DNA of 64,000 nucleotides from Acidovorax delafieldii (lineage in GTDB: Bacteria > Pseudomonadota > Gammaproteobacteria > Burkholderiales > Burkholderiaceae_C), in the NCBI RefSeq assembly GCF_007993815.1, contig NZ_VJWE01000012.1:186001-250000 (forward strand), read 5' to 3'. Below are positions 10,301-18,286 of this stretch, piece after piece. The notes below the pieces were generated by a model that saw only the letters and a list, made by a program, of their open reading frames with translations, searched no databases and was not told where the DNA came from. The first letter of the stretch is position 1. Each line of letters opens with the position of its first letter. The position numbers were made by a program, and so were the translations under genes.

Positions 10301-11198
10301 GGGCGACGGTGCCACGGGACATCAGCCAGCGCCATCGGCCCTGGGTGTCCATCACGCGGAACTCGGCCTCGTAGCTTTCCTCCGCCCCGTCCATGGCACG
10401 GGCCAGCTTGGAGGCATTGCGTTCAGCGTCCAACGGGTGGCGCCGGGCGTACCAGCGCTGCCAGAGGTCGGGCGACTTCAAGTCGGCACTGGTAATGCCA
10501 TAGGCCTCGTAAAACCGGCCATCACAGAAGAATCGGCGTTCGACCACATCCCATTCCCAGCGGCCGCCGCCCAGGGCATCCAGCGCCAGGCGCAGCTGGT
10601 GCTCCTGCTGGCCCAGCGTCTGCTGGATCTCGTTGCGCGCCAGCTCGGCGCGGGCCCGGCTGGCAATCACCAGCCAGCCAATCCCGAGCATCAGCACGCC
10701 CGCGCCGTGGTGCCAGTGCATGTTGCTGGTGCCTTCAGGGGCCGTGCTGGTGGCCGTTGTGACCAGCGAAACCACGAGCGGCAGCGTGAGGGTCAGTCCG
10801 GCCAGTGGCGCCCAGTCGGGCCAGGCCCAGCGCTGGCTCAGGCTGCGCCACGCCCAGCCGGTAGCCAGCGCGCCGCCCAGAACGGTGGTGGCGGGCCAGA
10901 CGGCCGAGGTGTCTGTCCAGAGCGCGGCCTGCAAGGCCAGCACGGCGGTGATGGCCGCCGCCGGCACGCCAAAAAACAGCGCCACGAACGCCGTGGCGGT
11001 GGGGTAGGCCACGATGTGGAGTTCCGGCGCATTCCAGCGCAGCGCCTCGAAAGCTGCGATGGAGACCAGCCCGCCCGCCACGCCGAGCAGGATCAGGGTG
11101 CGCCGGGACGGGTGCAGAGACTCCTGCGGCGACAGCCAGACCGGCACCAGCAGCAGCAGCATGAGGGCAGTGCCCGCCAGCAGCGTGTTGTTACCCAT
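7377..11198 (-). CDS. Membrane-anchored multi-PAS GGDEF-EAL protein
   Basis: A 1273-residue c-di-GMP signalling protein. Residues 1-190 hold five or six hydrophobic segments. Five PAS domains follow, each ending in a PAC-type motif such as GMDVDISAHREAEEAL, VHDITDRKR or GVAIDVTPQREQE. The GGDEF domain (about 850-1000) has an intact GGDEF near residue 914, but the residue corresponding to the inhibitory-site Arg is Gln (QPLD instead of RxxD). The EAL domain (about 1015-1260) reads EVLSRW in place of EAL and keeps DDFGTGYSSL, LKIDQSF and AEGVET, so phosphodiesterase activity is plausible. Both activities are inferred. The signal sensed is unknown. Confidence 0.93.
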   Translation of the reverse strand: MGNNTLLAGTALMLLLLVPVWLSPQESLHPSRRTLILLGVAGGLVSIAAFEALRWNAPELHIVAYPTATAFVALFFGVPAAAITAVLALQAALWTDTSAVWPATTVLGGALATGWAWRSLSQRWAWPDWAPLAGLTLTLPLVVSLVTTATSTAPEGTSNMHWHHGAGVLMLGIGWLVIASRARAELARNEIQQTLGQQEHQLRLALDALGGGRWEWDVVERRFFCDGRFYEAYGITSADLKSPDLWQRWYARRHPLDAERNASKLARAMDGAEESYEAEFRVMDTQGRWRWLMSRGTVARRDAQGRPASLIGMDVDISAHREAEEALQSAEAKYTTFYQTLPDPAGITRIADGRYIDVNPAFCELLGFTREEVLGRTSSELHIWANEHERKRLLDTYQREGKVDRLPLVAQSKGVQVPGLMSARSVLVNGENCFVFVFHDMTEAQRTSDELRALYNQLQQAGRLARLGAWEDERGRGLVYWSDVCFDIHGLSPNQPPPSDYIDRHVAPQYREPLREKFRQSIRSRAEWSMEMEVYHADGHLFWVRARGEPVIENGRVVRVRGVMQDIDEAKRAEQRLRQSEERFSRIFHLMPYPMGLSHRSDGRYVDLNPAWVDMLGIPREEAIGRTAVELGIFTAEDRQRLMEQVSQTGHLSDYEVTLNVRNGPRRTVLQSMRATEFDGEPCWLFSVHDITDRKRNEVQVREREALLSLTISAASLGLWDWDLQTGLVTGDRRWRAMRGLPVTGDTSAAVQWTTAIAPDDIDRITTELSRHTAHLGTPFDATWRLNQPNEPVRWVRNLGKIVGFDEQGRPARMLGVAIDVTPQREQEVMLQRLALYDALTGLPNRVLLARKLQECMAQARDTGKQLGVAYLDLDGFKPVNDRLGHGAGDRLLVVVAGRLTRALQPLDTVARLGGDEFVILMPGLGSVSDCERMLERVMESVSAPYTLDTERVVVTASIGYTIFPQDDADADTLLRHADQAMYAAKQAGRNRFHQFDAAQERALQLLRAQGHYLREALAQAQFILYLQPKVDMRSGTVVGAEVLSRWQHPERGLVPPGEFLPLLEGTDLEIGFGEWVAEAALTVLEQLQDRGMPMPLSINIAAQHLQQPDFADWVAGCLARHPRVPAHLVEIEITESAALYDLSAVADTLNALRAMGVTVALDDFGTGYSSLTYLRRLPMDTLKIDQSFVHGMMGDPGDLAIVQGVIGLARSFGYRVIAEGVETVEQGQMLLQLGCLQAQGYCIARPMPLEDFIGWTPTWQPPAGWQRNRPVL

Positions 11199-11277
11199 GG
11201 TGTTTTCCCTGGGTGGTCTGGTCGCTGAAGCGGGCGGCTGCGGGTCTGGAACGTGGCGGACAAGCCAAAAGAAGGAG

Positions 11278-11333
11278 CGGGTGCATGTCGCGACCTGTGC
11301 CGCATGTGGCCTTGCTCAGAAGGCATGCACCCG
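11278..11333 (-). promoter_or_regulatory. Palindromic structured leader of the GGDEF-EAL gene
   Basis: Two 10-base arms, CGGGTGCATG and CATGCACCCG, form a perfect inverted repeat separated by 36 bases, about 80 bases upstream of the GGDEF-EAL start codon. On the minus strand the intervening sequence contains a small inner hairpin, CCTT / AAGG, after the first arm. It could be a leader RNA with a long closing stem or a pair of protein half-sites. I did not find the conserved bases of c-di-GMP riboswitch classes. The rest of the 157-base gap shows no gene. Confidence 0.45.
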
Positions 11334-11355
11334 ATAAAAAAACCATCCGCCAAGT

Positions 11356-12282
11356 TTAGGCCTGTTCTGAGGTGGGCCGGGCGGGCCGCAGCGTCCTGAT
11401 AAGTCCGGTTGACAACAAAGTGCCGCACACGATCACCAGCGCGCAGCCCACCATCCACGGCGTGATGGTTTCGCCCAGGAACAGCGTGCCATACAGCACG
11501 GCGAACACCGGGGTGATGAAGGTCACGGCCAGCGCGCGGCTGGGGCCCGCGTGCTCGATCAGGCGAAAGTACAGGATGTAGGCAATGCCGGTGCACAGCA
11601 CGGCAATGGCCAGGATGGCCGCCCAGGCGCGTACTCCGGGCATCTGCGCCGGCCACAGCCACAGCGTGGGCAAGGCCAGGCCCAGCGCGGCACCCAGCTG
11701 GCTGCCTGCGGCCGTGGCCAATGGCGGCAGCCCCGTGAGGTGGCGCCGCGCAAAACTGGCCGACACGCCATAGAACGCCGACGCCAGCAGGCAGGCCGCA
11801 ATCGCCCAGTGGGCGTGGTCGGTCTTGAACCCGGTGCCGGCGGGTGCGCGCCATGCCAACAGGGCCACGCCCACAAAACCCAGGGCCAGGCCCACCCAGC
11901 GCAGACGGTTGATGCGGTCGCCCAGCCACACCCAGGCGATCAGCGCACCAAACAGCGGCACCGTGGCGTTGAGGATCGAGGTCAGGCCCGTGGCGATGTG
12001 CAGCACCGCCCAGGAAAACAGCGAGAACGGAATCGCCGAATTGATGACCCCCGCAAACAGGATGGGCCGCCAGTGCTGGCGCAGCGCAGGCCAGTGGCCC
12101 TGGCGCAGCATGATGGGCCACAGGAACACCGTGGCCAGCGCCACCCGCAGGCCGGCAGTGGGCAGGGGGCCAAAGTCCGACGCACCCAGGCGCATGAACA
12201 GGAACGACGCGCCCCAGAGTGCGGCCAGCAGGATGAATTCGCCGATCCAGGTGGAGACGGGCCGGGTGGCGGGGCTGTTCAT
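11356..12282 (-). CDS. EamA family (DMT superfamily) transporter
   Basis: A 308-residue membrane protein with about ten hydrophobic helices in two EamA repeats. The first repeat starts GEFILLAALWGASFLFMRLG; the second contains AAGSQLGAALGLALP and ends FITPVFAVLYGTLFLGET, a typical EamA motif. It is probably an exporter of metabolites or amino acids of unknown identity. I start it at ATG 12282, whose ATGA overlaps the stop of ogt; an upstream extension in the same frame is only the antisense-free shadow of ogt. Co-transcription with ogt is therefore likely. Confidence 0.88.
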   Translation of the reverse strand: MNSPATRPVSTWIGEFILLAALWGASFLFMRLGASDFGPLPTAGLRVALATVFLWPIMLRQGHWPALRQHWRPILFAGVINSAIPFSLFSWAVLHIATGLTSILNATVPLFGALIAWVWLGDRINRLRWVGLALGFVGVALLAWRAPAGTGFKTDHAHWAIAACLLASAFYGVSASFARRHLTGLPPLATAAGSQLGAALGLALPTLWLWPAQMPGVRAWAAILAIAVLCTGIAYILYFRLIEHAGPSRALAVTFITPVFAVLYGTLFLGETITPWMVGCALVIVCGTLLSTGLIRTLRPARPTSEQA

Positions 12283-12830
12283 GCGGTGGCTTTCATGGGA
12301 TGGGCTGCGGCGGCCAAAAGGGGTGCATTCTCCAGCGTCAGCAAAGCCCTCTTGCGATCGAGGCCGCCTGCATAGCCCGTCAGGCTGCCATCGGCACCCA
12401 GCACACGGTGGCAGGGCACCACCACGCTCAGTGGGTTGCGGCCCACGGCGGCACCCACGGCCCGCACGGCGCTGGGGTTGCCCAGCTGGCGGCCCAGCGT
12501 GCCGTAGCTGATGGTCTGGCCCCGGCCAATCTGCAGCAGCGCGCGCCACACCGATTGCTGGAATGCCGTGCCCCCCGACAGGTCCAGCGGCAGGTCGAAA
12601 TGCTGGCGCTGCCCGCCCAGGTATTGCTGCAGCTGGTGGGCGGCTTCTTGCAGCACAGGGTGGTCGCCACGGGCCAACGCCCAGGCCTCGGAACCGTGCA
12701 AGTGGGCGGTGGGCTCGTGGCGCTGGCCTTCAAACCAGACGCCCGACAAGCCGTTGGGGGAAGCGGCCAGCCGCACGGGCCCCAGCGGGGTGTCGGCCCG
12801 TGCCTGCACGGTGAAAGAGTGGAACTGCAT
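12279..12830 (-). CDS. ogt: Methylated-DNA--protein-cysteine S-methyltransferase
   Basis: A 183-residue suicide methyltransferase that moves O6-methyl groups from guanine to its own cysteine. The active site VVPCHRVLGADG places the acceptor at Cys140, and the helix-turn-helix region reads ISYGTLGRQLGNPSAVRAVG. Length fits the Ogt type with a reduced N-terminal domain. It precedes the EamA transporter with a four-base overlap and follows the Ada-AlkA fusion gene on the same strand after an 80-base gap containing a repeat copy, so the two repair genes form a small alkylation-repair locus. Confidence 0.94.
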   Translation of the reverse strand: MQFHSFTVQARADTPLGPVRLAASPNGLSGVWFEGQRHEPTAHLHGSEAWALARGDHPVLQEAAHQLQQYLGGQRQHFDLPLDLSGGTAFQQSVWRALLQIGRGQTISYGTLGRQLGNPSAVRAVGAAVGRNPLSVVVPCHRVLGADGSLTGYAGGLDRKRALLTLENAPLLAAAAHPMKATA

Positions 12831-12880
12831 GCTGAGAGGTCTTGAAAGAGTGGGAGAGGCCGTTTCGGGTCGAAATTGGC

Positions 12881-12936
12881 ACTATGCGCCAGTGTTTATT
12901 GCCTTGTTTGCTACTGTTTTGATAGTGTCTGAGCAT
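12881..12936. repeat. Comamonad short repeat, copy 3, spanning the end of the Ada-AlkA gene
   Basis: On the minus strand it includes CTATCAAAACAGTAG. The last codons and the TAG stop of the Ada-AlkA fusion are read from the repeat (final residues TLSKQ), so the repeat has replaced or extended that C-terminus. Confidence 0.65.
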
Positions 12937-14512
12937 CTGTAGGCTGAGCCGCTCTGGCACTGCTGCCACCGGCAGCCCAGGCGCGCAGCACCGCGTAGCT
13001 GCGCCAGGGTCGCCAGGCCTGCGAGGCCTCTTGCGCGGCGCGTGCGGGGTTCTTGTGCTGCTGCACCCCCAGCGCCTTGTGCAGCGCTACGTCCCCCGCC
13101 GGGAAGGCGTCGGGCCAGCGCAGCACCCGCATGGCGATGTACTGCGCCGTCCAGTCACCAATGCCGGGCAGGGCGCACAGGGCGGCGGTGGTGCTCGGCA
13201 CGTCGGCTCCCGCGTGCAGGGGCAGGGTGCCGCTGTCCACCGCGCGGGCCAGCGCCACGATGGCCGCTTGACGCTGGCGCACGATGCCCAGCTGGCCCAG
13301 CGTGTCGCCATCGGCGCAGGCCAGGGTGGCTGCGGTGGGGAACAGCCGGTGCAGCCCGGGCCAGGGCGTGGCGATGGGTTCACCCAGCCGCTCCACCAGC
13401 CGCTGGCCCAGCGTGCGCGCGGCCGCCACCGTGATCTGCTGGCCCAGCACGGCGCGCACGGCCAGCTCAAAGCCGTCAAACGCTCCGGGCACACGCAGGC
13501 CATCACCCTCCGGAAAGTGCGGGTGCAGTACGGCGTTGATGGCCGCGGGGTCGGCGTCCAGGTCGAGCATGGCACGCACGCGGCGGATGACGAGCGGCAG
13601 CACGGGGTACAGGCTGTCACTGGTCTGCAGCAGCACCTGGTGGCGCGCCAGGTCAAAACGGGTACTCAGCCAGCCGGTGGTCTCCTGCGGCAGGCCGGTG
13701 CAGGTCCTGGCCATCCGCACGGTGCGGCGCAGGCCGGGGCCGTCCGCACCATGCACCACGCACTCCACGCCATGGAACTGCCGCTTTTCAAAAAAGGCCA
13801 GCAACGCCGCCACGTCCAGTGGCGGGCGCCACGCCAGGCGCACGGCGCTGGTGCGCCCCGCGCCCGATGCGGCGCTGCCACCGCCGTTGCGCCGCAGCTG
13901 GGTGGGGTTGAGCCCGTAATGCCCCACAAAGGCGGCATTGAAGCGGCGCACGCTGGCGAACCCGCTGGCCAGTGCGACCTGCGTCACGGGCATGGCGGTG
14001 TCGGTGAGCAGCTGCTTGGCCGTGAGCAACCGCCGTGTCTGCAGATATTGCAGTGGCGATACGCCCAGGGCCGCTTCAAAAATGCGGCGCAGATGCCGGT
14101 CGCTCACGCCCAGCCGCTCGGCCAGGCGGGCCACGGTGGCGCTGCCCTCGCCGGGTGCGGCCGGTGTGGGCCAGAGGTCGGGCGCGTCCAGCAGGCGCAC
14201 GGCTTGCTGCACCAGAATGCCGCTGGCGTCCTGCACCGACCACACCATCGCCTGGGGGGCCAGCTCCGGCCGGCAGCGCAGGCAGGGGCGAAACCCGGCG
14301 CTTTCGGCCTGCGCCGCCAGCGCAAAAAACCGGCAGTTCTCGCGCCGGGGTGTGCGCACGGCGCAGACGGGGCGGCAGTAGATGCCGGTGGAGGTCACTC
14401 CGGTGAAAAAATGCCCGTCAAACCGCGCGTCGCGCGCCTGCAGCGCCAGGTAGCGGCCTTCGTCGGATGCCACATCCGTGGCGGTGTACGAGGGGGGGGC
14501 GGTCGGGGTCAT
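12911..14512 (-). CDS. Ada (N-terminal)-AraC-AlkA fusion: alkylation-response regulator and 3-methyladenine DNA glycosylase
   Basis: A 533-residue fusion. Residues 20-85 are an Ada metal-binding/methyl-acceptor domain with all four cysteines (Cys46, Cys50, Cys77, Cys80; YCRPVC and CLRC). Next comes an AraC-type helix-turn-helix with SPLQYLQTRRLLTAKQLL and GFASVRRFNAAF. The rest is AlkA: an N-terminal AlkA domain, then a helix-hairpin-helix with LPGIGDWTAQYIAMRVL and the catalytic Asp in PAGDVALHKAL. It should sense methylphosphotriesters, activate repair genes and excise alkylated bases. Start 14512 is chosen because the Ada domain begins about 20 residues later; ATG 14524 is also possible. 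It lies divergently from the phosphomannomutase gene. Confidence 0.92.
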   Translation of the reverse strand: MTPTAPPSYTATDVASDEGRYLALQARDARFDGHFFTGVTSTGIYCRPVCAVRTPRRENCRFFALAAQAESAGFRPCLRCRPELAPQAMVWSVQDASGILVQQAVRLLDAPDLWPTPAAPGEGSATVARLAERLGVSDRHLRRIFEAALGVSPLQYLQTRRLLTAKQLLTDTAMPVTQVALASGFASVRRFNAAFVGHYGLNPTQLRRNGGGSAASGAGRTSAVRLAWRPPLDVAALLAFFEKRQFHGVECVVHGADGPGLRRTVRMARTCTGLPQETTGWLSTRFDLARHQVLLQTSDSLYPVLPLVIRRVRAMLDLDADPAAINAVLHPHFPEGDGLRVPGAFDGFELAVRAVLGQQITVAAARTLGQRLVERLGEPIATPWPGLHRLFPTAATLACADGDTLGQLGIVRQRQAAIVALARAVDSGTLPLHAGADVPSTTAALCALPGIGDWTAQYIAMRVLRWPDAFPAGDVALHKALGVQQHKNPARAAQEASQAWRPWRSYAVLRAWAAGGSSARAAQPTDAQTLSKQ

Positions 14513-14675
14513 GGGCCAGATCATAGGAGCCTGGCTTCGCACCACTGGCCGTTTTCGGACCTGTGCCTTTGGCAAGGGCAGGGCGCACGTCTGAGGCATC
14601 GACTGACAATCACCCCCAGGGCCGCCGCCTACAATGCAGCGGACTTTTCAACCCCATCACGAAAGGCCCCCCTGC

Positions 14676-16064
14676 GTGCAACCGACCCCCGCCATCTTCA
14701 AAGCCTATGACATCCGCGGCATCGTGCCGTCCACCCTGAACGAAGACGTGGCCTTGGGCCTGGGCCGGGCCTTTGGCACCGCAGCACGCGCTGAAGGGCA
14801 GACCACCGTGGCGGTGGGGCGCGATGGGCGCCTGTCCGGCCCCGCGATGTCGGCGGCGCTGATCCGGGGGCTGGTGGAGGCGGGCATCGAGGTGATCGAC
14901 GTGGGCCTGGTCACCACGCCGCTGCTCTACTTTGCGGCCAGCACGCTGTGCACCAGTGGTATCCAGGTCACCGGCAGCCACAACCCCAAGGACTACAACG
15001 GCTTCAAGATGGTGCTGAACGGCCGCGCCATCTATGGCGATGAGATCCAGGACCTGCGCCGCACCATGGAGCAGGAAAGCTGGCAGCTGGTGGCCGGTGG
15101 CTCGGTCCGCCACGTGGATGTGCTGCCCGCATACCGCGAACGCATTGTGGGTGACGTGAAGCTGGCCCGGCCGCTCAAGATCGTGGTGGACTGCGGCAAC
15201 GGCATTGCCGGCGCGTCGGCCCCGGCCATCTTCCGCGCCCTGGGCTGTGAGGTGATCGAGCTGTTCTCGGAGGTGGACGGCAACTTCCCCAACCACCACC
15301 CCGACCCGAGCAAACCTGAAAACCTGCGTGACCTGATCGACGCCCTGAAGGCCAGCGATGCCGAACTGGGCCTGGCCTTTGACGGCGACGGCGACCGCCT
15401 GGGCATTGTGACCAAGGACGGCACCAACATCTTCCCCGACCGCCAGATGATGCTGTTTGCGCAAGACGTGCTTTCGCGCGTGCCCGGCGGCGAGATCATC
15501 TTCGACGTGAAGTGCACCCAGCGCCTGGCGCCCGCCATTGCAGCGGCCGGTGGCGTGCCGGTGATGTTCAAGACCGGCCACTCGCTGATCAAGGCGCGCA
15601 TGAAGGAGACGAACTCTCCCCTGGGTGGCGAGATGAGCGGCCACATCTTCTTCAAGGAGCGCTGGTACGGCTTTGACGACGGTACCTATGCCGGCTGCCG
15701 CCTGCTGGAGATCCTGAGCCGCAGCAGCGACCCGAGCGCCGTGCTGAACGCGCTGCCCACCAGCTTTTCGACCCCCGAGCTGAATGTGGCCTGTGCCGAG
15801 GGCGAGCCGCACCGCCTGACGGCCGAGCTGCAGGCCCTGGCCGCAGAAACCTTTGCCGCGCCCGCCGCCATCAGCAGCATCGACGGCTTGCGCGTGGACT
15901 GGCCCGATGGCTTTGGCCTGATCCGCGCCAGCAACACCACCCCCGTGCTGGTGCTGCGCTTTGAGGGCCACACGCCCGAAGCCCTGGCACGCATCGAGGC
16001 CGCCATGCTGGCGCTGCTGCACCGGGTCAAGCCCGACGCCCATGTGGGCGCAGCCAGCCACTGA
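14676..16064 (+). CDS. Phosphomannomutase/phosphoglucomutase
   Basis: A 462-residue alpha-D-phosphohexomutase, close in length to AlgC (463). The phosphoserine loop TGSHNPKDYNG puts the catalytic Ser at residue 101; the metal loop is FDGDGDRLG; the sugar-binding loop GEMSGH and the C-terminal phosphate-binding RASNTTP are all present. It interconverts mannose/glucose 6- and 1-phosphates for LPS and exopolysaccharide precursors. I prefer GTG 14676, preceded by GAAAGG at a suitable distance and directly leading into IFKAYDIRG; ATG 14634 would add 14 unconserved residues. The downstream waaA fits a cell-envelope theme. Confidence 0.93.
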   Translation: MQPTPAIFKAYDIRGIVPSTLNEDVALGLGRAFGTAARAEGQTTVAVGRDGRLSGPAMSAALIRGLVEAGIEVIDVGLVTTPLLYFAASTLCTSGIQVTGSHNPKDYNGFKMVLNGRAIYGDEIQDLRRTMEQESWQLVAGGSVRHVDVLPAYRERIVGDVKLARPLKIVVDCGNGIAGASAPAIFRALGCEVIELFSEVDGNFPNHHPDPSKPENLRDLIDALKASDAELGLAFDGDGDRLGIVTKDGTNIFPDRQMMLFAQDVLSRVPGGEIIFDVKCTQRLAPAIAAAGGVPVMFKTGHSLIKARMKETNSPLGGEMSGHIFFKERWYGFDDGTYAGCRLLEILSRSSDPSAVLNALPTSFSTPELNVACAEGEPHRLTAELQALAAETFAAPAAISSIDGLRVDWPDGFGLIRASNTTPVLVLRFEGHTPEALARIEAAMLALLHRVKPDAHVGAASH

Positions 16065-16084
16065 TATTGCCTGCCGCACGCCCG

Positions 16085-16864
16085 ATGCTGTCGCTCTCCA
16101 CCCCTTTGTGTGTCGCTGCCGCCCAGACGCCGTCGGCGCCGGGCGACTTGGAGCGCAACCTGCAAGCGCACCTGGCCTGCGTGCGGGCTGCCGCCCACCA
16201 GGGCGTGCAACTGCTGCAGTTCCCGGAGCTGTCGCTCATGGGCTACGAGCCCGCGCTCATGGCAGACCATGTACTGACGGCCGACCACCCCGTGCTGCTG
16301 GCCTTGCGCCAGGCCGCCCAAAGCCATGGCATGGCCCTGGTGGTGGGTGCTCCGGCTGAGCCTGCGGAGCAGGGCGCATTGCCCGCCATTGGTGCCTGGC
16401 TGCTGGGGCCGGACGGCAGCGTGGCGCTGTACCGCAAGCGCCATCTGCACGACAGCGAAGAGCAATTTGCCAGCGCGGGCACGGACGACGCGCAGGTGCA
16501 ACTGGTGGCCGGCGAGCCCACGGCACTGGCCGTGTGCGCCGACATCACCCATCCCGAGCATGCCCAGGCGGCCCGCGGGGCGGGCGCAGCCCTGTATGCG
16601 GCGGGCGTGCTGATCTCCGAAAAGGCCTATGCGGCCGAATCGGCCATGCTGGAAGGCTACGCGCGCGACCACGACATGGCGGTGCTTGCCGCCAACTACA
16701 GCGGTACGTCCGGTGGCTACGTGAGTGCGGGGCGCAGCGCCTTCTGGGCGCCCGGTGGCCGCTGTGTGGTGGCTGCGCCGGATGACGCGCCCTGCATCGT
16801 CTGGGCACAGCGCAGCGACAGCGGCTGGGCGGGTGGTGTGCTGAGCCTGTCTGTGCCCGCATGA
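16085..16864 (+). CDS. Carbon-nitrogen hydrolase (nitrilase superfamily)
   Basis: A 259-residue protein with the three nitrilase-fold catalytic residues: Glu in QFPELSLMGYE, Lys in LYRKRHLHDSEE and Cys in LAVCADITHPE. It probably hydrolyses a small amide. Specificity is not readable. ATG 16085 is chosen; a TTG at 16067 would add six residues. Its stop overlaps the waaA start (ATGA at 16861), so both are translated from one message, although a functional link to lipopolysaccharide is not obvious. Confidence 0.87.
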   Translation: MLSLSTPLCVAAAQTPSAPGDLERNLQAHLACVRAAAHQGVQLLQFPELSLMGYEPALMADHVLTADHPVLLALRQAAQSHGMALVVGAPAEPAEQGALPAIGAWLLGPDGSVALYRKRHLHDSEEQFASAGTDDAQVQLVAGEPTALAVCADITHPEHAQAARGAGAALYAAGVLISEKAYAAESAMLEGYARDHDMAVLAANYSGTSGGYVSAGRSAFWAPGGRCVVAAPDDAPCIVWAQRSDSGWAGGVLSLSVPA

Positions 16865-18234
16865 ACGCCGCGCGGGCCCTGTATTCGCTGCTGACCTGGG
16901 GCGCGCAGCCGCTGCTGCGCCGCAAGCTGCGCCGCCGTGCAGTGGCCGAGCCGGGCTACGCCTACGCGGTGGGAGAGCGCTTTGGCCGCTACCCGGCGCC
17001 CATCGACAGCCTGATGCCCCACAGCAGCACCGACCCGCTGGGGCGGTTTGTGTGGGTGCATGCCGTGTCGCTGGGCGAAACCCGGGCCGCCGCCATCTTG
17101 CTGGCCCAGTTGCGTGAACAGCTGCCGGGCATGCGCCTGTTGCTCACCCACGGCACCGCCACAGGGCGGGCCGAGGGCGAAAAGCTGCTGCTGCCGGGCG
17201 ATGTGCAGGTGTGGCAGCCCTGGGACACGCCGGGCGCCGTGGGTCGGTTTTTGCGCAAGTTCCGCCCGGCCATCGGCATCCTGATGGAAACCGAGGTGTG
17301 GCCCAACCTGGTGGCGGGCTGCCGGCAGCGGCGCATTCCGCTGGTGCTGGCCAATGCGCGCTTCAACGAGATATCGCTGCGCAAGGCGCAGCGCCTGTCG
17401 GCCCTGGCGCGACCTGCCTACGGAGGGCTCGCGGCCGTCTGGGCCCAGACCCAGGAGGACGCCACGCGGCTCGCGGCCATGGGCGCGCCGGTGCGTGGAG
17501 TGCTGGGCAACCTCAAGTTTGACGTGGTGCCCGATGCACAACTGCTGGAGCGGGGCCGCGAGTGGCGCACCCGCACCGGCCGCCCCGTGGTCTTGCTGGC
17601 CAGCAGCCGCGAGGGCGAAGAGGCCATGTGGCTGGAGCAGATCCAGAAAATACGGCAAAAATCGCCCCAGGCGCTAGTGGATCATGCCTCGGCAGCTATC
17701 AATAGTGAAGCGTCTGGCGATGATCTGCCGCCCGTGCAATGGCTCATCGTGCCGCGCCACCCGCAGCGGTTTGACGAGGTGCACCATTTGCTGCAGCGCG
17801 CAGGCCTGTCGGTGTCGCGCCGCAGCACCTGGGCCGCAGCGCCTGGAGCGGCTGACGTGTGGCTGGGAGACTCCATCGGCGAAATGGCGCTGTATTACGG
17901 CTTGGCCGATGTGGCCTTGCTGGGCGGGAGTTTCGCCCCGCTGGGCGGCCAGAACCTGATCGAGGCGGCCGCTTGCGGTTGCCCTGTGGTGCTGGGCCCG
18001 CACACCTTCAACTTTGCCGAGGCGGCCGAACTGGCGTGCGCGGCGGGGGCAGCACAGCGGGTGCCCGACCTGGCACAAGGAATGGCACAGGCTGCAGCGC
18101 TGGCGGGGGACGCCCGCGCCCATGAACAGGCCAGCGAGCGGGCCACCCGGTTCGCGGCCACGCACCGAGGGGCTGCGCAGGCCACGGCGCGTGCGATTGT
18201 GGCGCTGGTGCAGCCCGAGGGCGGCCTGCACTAG
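16861..18234 (+). CDS. waaA: 3-deoxy-D-manno-octulosonic acid (Kdo) transferase
   Basis: A 457-residue inner-membrane-associated glycosyltransferase (GT30) that adds Kdo to lipid A precursor. It shows the N-terminal hydrophobic anchor, the catalytic Glu73 in WVHAVSLGET, the segment METEVWPNL, and the C-terminal nucleotide-sugar site LLGGSFAPLGGQNLIEAAACGCPV. Residues about 262-285 (QKIRQKSPQALVDHASAAINSE region) are not part of the family: they are encoded by an in-frame copy of the comamonad repeat located between the two Rossmann domains, where a loop can tolerate length change. It converges on the TolC-like gene. Confidence 0.94.
   Translation: MNAARALYSLLTWGAQPLLRRKLRRRAVAEPGYAYAVGERFGRYPAPIDSLMPHSSTDPLGRFVWVHAVSLGETRAAAILLAQLREQLPGMRLLLTHGTATGRAEGEKLLLPGDVQVWQPWDTPGAVGRFLRKFRPAIGILMETEVWPNLVAGCRQRRIPLVLANARFNEISLRKAQRLSALARPAYGGLAAVWAQTQEDATRLAAMGAPVRGVLGNLKFDVVPDAQLLERGREWRTRTGRPVVLLASSREGEEAMWLEQIQKIRQKSPQALVDHASAAINSEASGDDLPPVQWLIVPRHPQRFDEVHHLLQRAGLSVSRRSTWAAAPGAADVWLGDSIGEMALYYGLADVALLGGSFAPLGGQNLIEAAACGCPVVLGPHTFNFAEAAELACAAGAAQRVPDLAQGMAQAAALAGDARAHEQASERATRFAATHRGAAQATARAIVALVQPEGGLH
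17645..17714. repeat. Comamonad short repeat, copy 4, in frame inside waaA
   Basis: Contains GCGCTAGTGGATCATGCCTC, then CAGCTATCAATAGTGAAGCG. It is the best-preserved copy in the window and serves here as reference. It contributes about 23 codons without a stop to waaA. Confidence 0.8.
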
Positions 18235-18257
18235 GCTTCAGCAATTCATGCACGGGA

Positions 18258-18278
18258 TGCACCCCGGCGCGGGGTGCA
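18258..18278. terminator. Bidirectional hairpin between waaA and the TolC-like gene
   Basis: TGCACCCC / GGGGTGCA, perfect eight-base arms around a five-base loop, placed midway between two convergent stop codons. No clear T-tract follows on either strand. Confidence 0.6.
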
Positions 18279-18286
18279 AGGCCCCA

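Noticed and set aside
11199-11355. c-di-GMP riboswitch before the GGDEF-EAL gene
   Set aside because: A palindromic leader is present, but the conserved bases of known classes were not found.
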